Below are positions 6,067-11,367 of a stretch of 11,367 nucleotides of DNA, piece after piece; position 1 is the stretch's first letter; each line of letters opens with the position of its first letter. The DNA comes from an uncultured Eubacteriales bacterium (GTDB lineage Bacteria; Bacillota_A; Clostridia; Christensenellales; Aristaeellaceae), in NCBI GenBank assembly GCA_900313545.1, contig OMRS01000361.1, positions 1 through 11,367 of the forward strand. The letters are read 5' to 3'. The position numbers were made by a program, and so were the translations under genes. The notes below the pieces were generated by a model that worked only from the letters and a program-made list of their open reading frames with translations, was not told where the DNA came from and did not search any database.

Positions 6067-6872
6067 ACTGGGTGCCGTTTGAATGGCTGCAGTACAGCTT
6101 CATGCGCAACGCGCTGATGGCCATGCTGATGATCACGCCCCTGTTCGGGATGCTGGGGACCATGGCCGTGGACAACCGCATGGCCTTCTTCTCGGATGCC
6201 CTGGGGCACAGCGCCCTGACCGGCGTGGCCCTGGGGGTGATGCTGGGGGCCCGGGACCAGATGGTGCCCATGCTCTGCTTCGGCATCCTCTGGGCGGTGC
6301 TCATCACCTTCGTCAAGCACCATTCCAGGATGAGCGCGGACACCATCATCAGCGTGTTTTCCTCCACCAGCATCGCGCTGGGCCTGGTGATCCTGGCCAG
6401 GGGCGGCGCCTTTGCCCGGTACTCCGGGCTGCTGGTGGGCGACATCCTGTCCATCGCGCCGGAGGAGCTGCCCCTGCTTCTGGGGGTGCTGGTGCTGACC
6501 GCCGCGGCCTGGTGCGTGCTGTTCAACCCGCTGCTGCTGACCAGCGTCAACCTCTCCCTGTCCCAGAGCCGGGGCATCCGCGCGCGGATGACCGAGTACG
6601 GCTTTACGGTGCTGGTGGCGGTGTGCGTCATGGTGTCCATCCGCTGGGTGGGCGTCATGCTCATCAACTCCCTGCTGATTCTGCCGGCGGCCAGCGCCCG
6701 GAACGTGGCCCGCAGCGCCCGCAGCTACCTGCTGGTGGCGGTGGGCATCTCCATGTCCTGCGGCGTGCTGGGGCTGATCGTTTCATATTATATCAATACG
6801 TCCGCGGGCGCGGCGGTGGTGCTCATCTGCGCCCTCGTGTACTTTGTCACCCTGCCCATGCGCAGGCGCTGA
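6063..6872 (+). CDS. znuB: Metal (zinc-type) ABC transporter permease
   Basis: This is the membrane subunit of the importer. The 269-residue product is strongly hydrophobic, with about eight predicted membrane spans, roughly 18-36, 47-63, 66-84, 95-113, 136-155, 180-212 (probably two), 221-241 and 247-264. Family motifs are visible: FFSDALGHSALTGVALG (42-58, the counterpart of the GDALSHAALPG stretch) and GVMLINSLLILPAASAR (197-213). The ATG overlaps the ATPase stop as ATGA, and GGAGG lies just ahead, so translation is probably coupled. The gene ends with a basic tail (RRR) that should stay in the cytoplasm. It closes the operon; no U-rich terminator follows, only a weak hairpin around 6882-6906. 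Confidence 0.93.
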
Positions 6873-6890
6873 GCCCGGAAGAGCCCGGAA
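6871..6890. repeat. Perfect tandem repeat of 10 bp
   Basis: GAGCCCGGAA occurs twice in a row, at 6871-6880 and 6881-6890. The first copy includes the last two bases of the permease stop codon. It is probably a small local duplication. Confidence 0.85.
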
Positions 6891-6916
6891 AATCAGCGAT
6901 TTGGGCCCCCGTCCGG

Positions 6917-6945
6917 TTGCGCGGGGAAGGGGCGGATGGTAGAAT
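6917..6945 (+). promoter_or_regulatory. Candidate promoter of the DUF5685 / J-protein pair
   Basis: TTGCGC (6917-6922) and TAGAAT (6940-6945) are separated by 17 bp. The -10 matches 5 of 6 positions, the -35 only 3 of 6. The start would be near 6952, about 23 nt before the DUF5685 ATG. Read-through from the importer operon is also possible. Confidence 0.45.
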
Positions 6946-6974
6946 AGCCAGACCTGAAAGGGGTGGAACGAGAA

Positions 6975-7811
6975 ATGCTGGGTGTGATGACGGTGCGGCA
7001 GGATGAGCTGCGGGTGCGGGAGGTCCGCCGGTACAGGAGCGTGTACTGCGGGCTGTGCCACGCCATCGGGGCGCGCTGCTCCCAGACGGGAAGGCTGGCC
7101 CTCAGCTATGAGACGACCTTTATGGCCCTTGTGCTGTGCTCCCTGTATGAACCCGAGACGCGGGAGAGCCTGCGCAGGTGCGCCCTGCACCCCCTGACGC
7201 GGCACCCGGCCCTGTCCTGTCCGGAGATCGACTACTGCGCGGACGTGTCCGTGATGCTGGCCTATTATGACCTGCGGGACGGCTGGGAGGACGAGCGGCG
7301 GGTGGACCGCCTGGCGGCATCCTCGCTCCTGCGCAGGGCGGCCCGGCGGGCGGGAGAGCGGCTCCCCCGGCAGAATGAGGCGGTGCAAAGGTACGTGGAG
7401 CGCCTGCGCGAGGTGGAGACGGCCAATGATCCCAACCTGGATGCGGCGGCCAACCTCTCCGGGGAGCTGATGGCCGAGCTGATGGTCATGAAGCAGGACG
7501 TGTATGAGCGGGACCTGCGGGAGCTGGGCTTCTGGCTGGGCAAGTTCATCTACATGTGCGACGCCTTTGAGGACCTGGAGCGGGACGAACGGAAAAACCA
7601 GTACAACCCCCTGCTGCTGAGAAAGGACCAGCCGGACCTGGAGGAACGGGTACGGGAAATGCTGGAGTCGGACATGGCGGGGGCGGCGGCGGCCTTTGAA
7701 CGCCTGCCCCTGCTGCAGGACGCGGAGATCATGAGGAACATCCTCTATTCCGGCGTCTTCCTGCACTATGAAGCCGCCGTAAAACGGAGAAAGGACCAGA
7801 AAAAGCCATGA
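6975..7811 (+). CDS. DUF5685 family protein, function unknown
   Basis: This 278-residue soluble, largely helical protein has the hallmarks of DUF5685: [21 protein letters not shown] (N-terminal, 12-32) with Cys25 and Cys28, [11 protein letters not shown] (44-54), a region around [20 protein letters not shown] (88-107), and [20 protein letters not shown] (196-215). The two Asp-rich helices, D99-x-x-D102 with D106 and D196-x-x-x-D200, recall the paired motifs of class I isoprenoid synthases of the squalene/phytoene synthase type; this is my inference, not a known activity. ATG 6975 is chosen because GGGGTGG lies 8 nt upstream and because members typically begin just before this segment; GTG 6963 lies inside that ribosome site. 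The stop overlaps the next start as ATGA, so it is co-translated with the J-protein. The reaction, if any, is unknown. Confidence 0.85.
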   Translation: MLGVMTVRQDELRVREVRRYRSVYCGLCHAIGARCSQTGRLALSYETTFMALVLCSLYEPETRESLRRCALHPLTRHPALSCPEIDYCADVSVMLAYYDLRDGWEDERRVDRLAASSLLRRAARRAGERLPRQNEAVQRYVERLREVETANDPNLDAAANLSGELMAELMVMKQDVYERDLRELGFWLGKFIYMCDAFEDLERDERKNQYNPLLLRKDQPDLEERVREMLESDMAGAAAAFERLPLLQDAEIMRNILYSGVFLHYEAAVKRRKDQKKP

Positions 7812-8545
7812 CGGATCCCTACAGCGTGCTGGGCGTGTCGCCCGATGCGACGGATGATGAGATCAAAAAGGTCTACCGGGGCCTGTGCAAGAAGTACCAT
7901 CCGGACGCCAATGTGGGCCGGCCGGATGCGGCCCAGGCTGAAAAGCGCTTCCTGGAGGTGCAGCAGGCCTACGAGGAGATCATGCACATACGCCAGGGCG
8001 GCGGAGCGGCCCGGCAGGGCAGCGGGTACAACGGTGCCTCCGGGTCCGCCTACCAGCAGCAGCAGGACCCCTTCTCGGCCTTCTGGGGCGCCGCGGGATT
8101 CGGCGGCGCGGGCTTCGGGGGAGGCGCCTACGGCGGTCAGACCCGGACGCAGGAGGAAAGCACGGTGATGCGCGCGGCGCGCAACTACATCGATACCGGC
8201 CATTACGCCGAGGCCCTCAATGCGCTGGGCAACGTGCCCGCCGCGGACCGGGGCGCCCGGTGGTACTTCCTCAATGCCCTGGCCCAGGCCGGCCTGCACA
8301 ACAATGCCCAGGCCATGGAGTATGCCCGTCAGGCCGTGAGCATGGATCCGGACAACCTGGACTACAGAAGGCTGCTGAGCGCCCTGCAGAGCGGCGGCGT
8401 CCAGTACAGCCGGCAGGGCGGCCGCTATGGCCGGGAGGTCTTTGGCAACATGCAGTCCATGTGCTGCAGCTGCATCGCCCTCAACATCTGCTCCAGCTGT
8501 CTGTGCGGCGGACGGATGATGTACTATCCCATTTTCTGCTGCTGA
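7808..8545 (+). CDS. J-domain protein with TPR-like region and cysteine-rich C-terminus
   Basis: J-domain proteins stimulate the ATPase of DnaK (Hsp70) and bring it to a client. The 245-residue product has a J domain at 3-62 with the HPD motif at 31-33. A Gly/Gln-rich linker (64-112, including [13 protein letters not shown]) follows. Residues 116-193 resemble two TPR-type helical repeats ([34 protein letters not shown]). The tail has eight cysteines in the last 27 residues (219, 220, 222, 228, 231, 233, 244, 245), ending in FCC. It lacks the zinc-finger domain of classical DnaJ, so it is a specialised class C J-protein. Its start overlaps the DUF5685 stop by ATGA. The tail may bind a metal or be modified; that is inference. 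No DnaK gene is nearby. Confidence 0.9.
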   Translation: MTDPYSVLGVSPDATDDEIKKVYRGLCKKYHPDANVGRPDAAQAEKRFLEVQQAYEEIMHIRQGGGAARQGSGYNGASGSAYQQQQDPFSAFWGAAGFGGAGFGGGAYGGQTRTQEESTVMRAARNYIDTGHYAEALNALGNVPAADRGARWYFLNALAQAGLHNNAQAMEYARQAVSMDPDNLDYRRLLSALQSGGVQYSRQGGRYGREVFGNMQSMCCSCIALNICSSCLCGGRMMYYPIFCC

Positions 8546-8549
8546 ACAA

Positions 8550-8590
8550 GCGCCCCTCCCGGGAGGCAGGGCTCCTTCGGGGAGGGGCGC
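8550..8590 (+). terminator. Strong hairpin after the J-protein gene, no T-tract
   Basis: GCGCCCCTCCC (8550-8560) pairs perfectly with GGGAGGGGCGC (8580-8590), and GGAG (8562-8565) can pair with CTCC (8572-8575) inside. It lies 4 nt after the stop codon. It is followed by GCTGTGTTCC rather than a T-run, so it may terminate poorly or only protect the 3' end of the transcript. Confidence 0.5.
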
Positions 8591-8598
8591 GCTGTGTT

Positions 8599-8616
8599 CC
8601 CGGGGCATTCCCCGGG
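8599..8616 (+). other. Small perfect hairpin ahead of the MATE gene
   Basis: CCCGGGG (8599-8605) and CCCCGGG (8610-8616) form a 7-bp stem with the loop CATT. It lies 9 nt after the preceding hairpin and 35 nt before the GTG start of the efflux gene. No T-tract follows. It could be part of a leader structure; no promoter was recognised in the gap. Confidence 0.35.
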
Positions 8617-8651
8617 GGATGGCGCAGGCGCGGATGAAAGGAGACGGGGAC

Positions 8652-9992
8652 GTGACCCATCATGAGCGGATGACAAAGTCGCCGGTGCGGCGGCTGACAC
8701 TGGAGCTGGGCATCTCCTCCATGCTGGCCATGGTCATCACCACGGTCTACAGCCTGGTGGACACCTGGTACGTGGCGCGCCTTGGAACCCAGGCGGCCGC
8801 GGCCGTGGGGATCAGCTTTGCCATCATGGAGATGATCAGCTCCCTGGGATATCTCTTCGGCACGGGCGGCGGCACGCGCATGGGCCTGCTTCTGGGCGCG
8901 GGAGAGACCCGAAAGGCGTCCGAGGCGGCCTCCACGGCGGCCTTCTGCGCGGGGGCGCTGTCCGTCCTGATGGGAGGTCTCGGGCTTTTTTTCCTCTCGC
9001 CGCTCATGCGCCTTCTGGGCAGCACCCCCACCATCCAGCCCTACGCGGAGAGCTACGGGCGGCTGATCCTGCTGGGATTTCCGGTCATGTGCCTGTCCAT
9101 CGTCCTGGCGACCTTCCTGCGGTGCGAGGGGAAGAACCGCCTGTCCATGATCGGCATGAGCCTGGGAGGAATCCTGAACATCGTGCTGGATGAGGTGTTC
9201 ATCTTCGGCCTGGGGCTTGGAATCACGGGAGCGGCGCTGGCCACCTTCCTCAGCCAGTGCGCGGGCCTTGCGGTCCTGGTCTTCTTCTTCGCCAGCGGCA
9301 GGACGCAGGCGCGCATTTCACCCGGCGCGGTCCGGGCGGACAGGCATCTGGTGGGGCAGATCGTGCGCGCTGGCCTGCCCTCCCTGTGCCGGCACGGGGC
9401 CGGAACCCTTTCCGCCGTCTGCCTGAACCTGGCGGCGGGCATGGCCGGAGGGGACCCGCTGATTGCTGCGCTGGCCGTCTCCTCCAAGGTGACGGCGTTC
9501 GTGCTCGCCCTGCTCAAGGGCCTGTTTCAGGGGGCGCAGAGCGTTTACTCGTACAACAAGGGCGCCGGGGAGACCGGGCGCATCCGGGAGGCCTACGATT
9601 TCACCCTCAGGGTCAACCAGATCCTCATCTGCGGGATTGCCGCGGGGATGTACTTCCTGGCGCCCCCCATCCTGGGGCTGTTTGGGGGAATGGAGCAGGA
9701 AACGGTCCTTCTGGGCATCGCGGCCCTGCGGGTGCAGACCTTCGGGCTGATCTTCATGCCCTACGGCTTTTCCGTCAACATCCTCCTGCAGGCGGTGGGG
9801 GAATCGGCAAAGTCGACCTTTCTGGCCTCCCTGCCCCAGGGCCTCTTCTTCGTTCCCCTGGTGTTTGTGATGACCTCGCTGTGGGGAATCCCCGGGCTTC
9901 TGCTGACGCCGGCCGCGGCGTATCTTGCGACGGATCTTGTGACGGTGCCCTTCAAGAAAAGGGATGTGGACGGGAGGTACCCCAGACCCTGA
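8652..9992 (+). CDS. MATE-family multidrug/cation efflux transporter
   Basis: MATE proteins expel drugs or metabolites in exchange for Na+ or H+. The 446-residue product is hydrophobic throughout with about twelve membrane spans, in two similar halves, and has the usual length. Near the N-terminus it shows VYSLVDTWYVARLGTQAAAA (32-51), the counterpart of the NLVDTIFVGRLG stretch typical of bacterial DinF/NorM-like MATEs, followed by GTGGGTRMGLLLGAGE (70-85). The start is chosen as GTG 8652, with AAAGGAG (8637-8643) 8 nt upstream; the ATG at 8619 lies on the edge of a hairpin and has no ribosome site. The aldo/keto reductase follows after 41 nt on the same strand, so the two may be co-transcribed. 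The substrate cannot be told from sequence. Confidence 0.92.
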   Translation: MTHHERMTKSPVRRLTLELGISSMLAMVITTVYSLVDTWYVARLGTQAAAAVGISFAIMEMISSLGYLFGTGGGTRMGLLLGAGETRKASEAASTAAFCAGALSVLMGGLGLFFLSPLMRLLGSTPTIQPYAESYGRLILLGFPVMCLSIVLATFLRCEGKNRLSMIGMSLGGILNIVLDEVFIFGLGLGITGAALATFLSQCAGLAVLVFFFASGRTQARISPGAVRADRHLVGQIVRAGLPSLCRHGAGTLSAVCLNLAAGMAGGDPLIAALAVSSKVTAFVLALLKGLFQGAQSVYSYNKGAGETGRIREAYDFTLRVNQILICGIAAGMYFLAPPILGLFGGMEQETVLLGIAALRVQTFGLIFMPYGFSVNILLQAVGESAKSTFLASLPQGLFFVPLVFVMTSLWGIPGLLLTPAAAYLATDLVTVPFKKRDVDGRYPRP

Positions 9993-10033
9993 CGGGGGCC
10001 TTCCCTGAACCGGGACGATAAAGGAGAGATGAA

Positions 10034-11008
10034 ATGGAATTCACGACACTTGGACATTCCGGCCTGAGGGTCTCCCGGGTCTGCCTGGGCGGGCTTTCCT
10101 TCGGCAGGGCCGGCGAGGGCGGCCACCGGTGGCTGCTTGACCAGAAGCGGTGCACGGAGATGATCGCCCACGCCCTGGACATGGGCGTCAACTTCATCGA
10201 CACGGCCAACAAGTATGCGGAGGGAACCAGCGAGGAGTTTATCGGGAAGGCGCTGCGGGACCTGGGGGTCCCCCGGGACAGGGTGGTGCTGGGCACCAAG
10301 GTGTACTTCAACGCCACCACGCCGGAGCACCTGACCCGGAAGGCGGTGTTCTCGGAGATCGAGGCATCGCTGCGGCGGCTGCAGACGGATTACGTGGACC
10401 TGTACCAGGTGCACCGCTTTGATTACGATACGCCCGTGGAGGAAACCATGGAGGCCCTTGATGCCCTGGTGCGCTCGGGCAGGGTGCGGGCCATCGGGGC
10501 CTCGAGCATGTACGGCTACCAGTTCCACAACATGCAGCTGGCGGCGCAGCAAAACGGGCTGACCCTCTTTTGCACCATGCAGAACCACTACAACCTGCTG
10601 TACCGGGAGGACGAGCGGGAGCTGATCCCCGTGTGCCGCCAGTTCGGCGTGGACCTGATCCCCTACAGCCCCCTGGCCAGCGGGCACCTGGCGCATCCGG
10701 GCTGGGATTCCGGCACGGCGCGCAGCCGGACGGACCGGGTGGCCGCCGGCAAGTACGACCGCATGATGGAAGAGGACCTGCCCATCATCGGCAGGGTGGA
10801 GGAGATTGCCGCCTCGCGCGGCGTGCCCATGTCCTGCATCGCGCTTTCGTGGCTGTACAGCAGGGGTGTGGCGGCGCCGATTGTGGGCGCGACAAAAACC
10901 GCCCATTTCGACGACGCGGTCCGGGCGGTGGAGATTCATTTGTCCCGGGAGGAATGCCGGTACCTGGAGGAGCTGTACCGGCCGCACCCGGTCTCGGGCG
11001 CCATCTGA
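10034..11008 (+). CDS. Aldo/keto reductase (YajO/Tas-like)
   Basis: This is an NADPH-dependent reductase of carbonyl compounds with a TIM-barrel fold, 324 residues, normal for the family. The catalytic tetrad is present: Asp56 and Tyr61 in FIDTANKYAEG, Lys89 in LGTKVYF, and His127 in DLYQVHRFD. Cofactor-binding features include IPYSPLASGHL (209-219) and APIVGATKTAHFDDAV (281-296). The ATG at 10034 has AAAGGAG ending 7 nt upstream; an ATG at 10029 is out of frame. The gene begins 41 nt after the MATE gene, consistent with one transcript, and it ends 10 nt from the convergent regulator's stop. The physiological substrate is unknown; relatives act on small aldehydes and sugar derivatives. Confidence 0.93.
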   Translation: MEFTTLGHSGLRVSRVCLGGLSFGRAGEGGHRWLLDQKRCTEMIAHALDMGVNFIDTANKYAEGTSEEFIGKALRDLGVPRDRVVLGTKVYFNATTPEHLTRKAVFSEIEASLRRLQTDYVDLYQVHRFDYDTPVEETMEALDALVRSGRVRAIGASSMYGYQFHNMQLAAQQNGLTLFCTMQNHYNLLYREDERELIPVCRQFGVDLIPYSPLASGHLAHPGWDSGTARSRTDRVAAGKYDRMMEEDLPIIGRVEEIAASRGVPMSCIALSWLYSRGVAAPIVGATKTAHFDDAVRAVEIHLSREECRYLEELYRPHPVSGAI

Positions 11009-11010
11009 AG

Positions 11011-11032
11011 CCGGGGCGTCAGCTGTCCCCGG
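11011..11032. other. Short dyad between convergent genes
   Basis: CCGGGG (11011-11016) and CCCCGG (11027-11032) form a 6-bp stem around a 10-nt loop. It overlaps the end of the regulator gene and lies 3 nt past the reductase stop. No T-run follows on either strand, so a role as a bidirectional terminator is only a possibility. Confidence 0.3.
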
Positions 11033-11367
11033 AGAGCATCCGCCACAGCGTGGTGCGGCTGATGCCCAGCTGCCGGGCGGTCCGGGTCTGGTTGCCGTGG
11101 TTGTCCGCCAGGACCTGGCGCACGACGGCCGCACAGATTTCATCGAGGGTCATGCCGCTGAAGGTCGGCTCGCCGGCCGGGCCCGGCACGCGCCGGTAGA
11201 CCTTGCGCTCCTGCGCCAGCAGCTCGGCGACGTCCGTGGCGGAAATGTAGGGCCCCGGGGTCAGGATGGTCAGCTCGTGGAGCACGTGCTTGAACTGGGT
11301 GTAGTTCCCGGGCCAGTTGTAGCGGGTCATCATGTTGAGGGCCTCGGGCTCGAACCCGGAAACCTGC
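11019..11367 (-). CDS. Sigma-54-interacting transcriptional regulator, C-terminal part; runs off the right edge
   Basis: The frame is open to the right edge, giving the last 115 residues of a larger protein. The visible part starts in the lid of the AAA+ domain with GFEPEALNMMTRYNWPGN, typical of NtrC-family activators that remodel sigma-54 RNA polymerase. After a linker, residues about 73-112 (visible numbering) form a Fis-type helix-turn-helix ending NQTRTARQLGISRTTLWRML. An unusual point is WPGNYTQF in place of the common WPGNxREL: Thr takes the place of the arginine generally assigned as sensor II. An internal Met at 11333 should not be taken as the start, because the AAA+ sequence continues upstream. 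It converges on the reductase gene; its target promoter is probably outside the window, as no -24/-12 element (TGGC..GC) was recognised inside. Confidence 0.88.
   Translation of the reverse strand, partial: QVSGFEPEALNMMTRYNWPGNYTQFKHVLHELTILTPGPYISATDVAELLAQERKVYRRVPGPAGEPTFSGMTLDEICAAVVRQVLADNHGNQTRTARQLGISRTTLWRMLSGDS

Noticed and set aside
9761..11143. Long minus-strand open frame (about 460 codons) opposite the MATE and reductase genes
   Set aside because: It is antisense to two well-supported genes and overlaps the regulator in another frame. No recognisable domain.

Overview
The window is a GC-rich bacterial chromosome segment with no rRNA, tRNA, CRISPR or insertion sequence that I can see. 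The gene set (class III anaerobic ribonucleotide reductase, KDG kinase, a DUF5685 / J-domain pair, sigma-70-type promoters, strong Shine-Dalgarno sites) suggests an anaerobic, GC-rich member of the Clostridia, perhaps a gut or rumen lineage. The genus cannot be fixed from this sequence.

Layout. (1) Positions 1-642, minus strand: the first 214 residues of NrdD, preceded by an AT-rich promoter with two NrdR-box-like palindromes 32 bp apart. (2) Positions 699-1526: about 830 bp without a convincing gene. It holds a very strong GC hairpin (1093-1130), a candidate promoter (1211-1240) and inverted repeats that could form a structured leader. (3) 1527-2840, plus: a DUF4236-domain protein with a large uncharacterised C-terminal part. 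(4) 2841-3159: no gene; one weak hairpin, one 12-bp-arm terminator-like dyad, and the clear terminator of the minus-strand gene. (5) 3160-4185, minus: a PfkB-family kinase, probably 2-keto-3-deoxygluconate kinase, with a near-consensus promoter. (6) 4186-4436: a compact divergent promoter region with several dyads. (7) 4437-6872, plus: a three-gene zinc-type ABC importer (binding protein, ATPase, permease) with overlapping reading frames. (8) 6975-8545, plus: DUF5685 protein and J-domain/TPR-like/Cys-rich protein, overlapping by ATGA and with their own candidate promoter. (9) 8652-11008, plus: a MATE-family efflux protein followed by an aldo/keto reductase. (10) 11019-11367, minus: the C-terminal end of a sigma-54-type transcriptional activator, convergent with the reductase.

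How the parts work together. The importer genes form one translationally coupled operon; three metal-ligand histidines in the binding protein point to zinc. Its leader is unusual: the only good Shine-Dalgarno lies 33 nt upstream of the start, and a hairpin between them would restore normal spacing. DUF5685 and the J-protein are likely made together. The observations most worth checking are that leader, the DUF5685/J-protein module (Asp-rich motifs, eight-cysteine tail), the NrdR box pair, and a sigma-54 regulator lacking the usual arginine after its WPGN motif.
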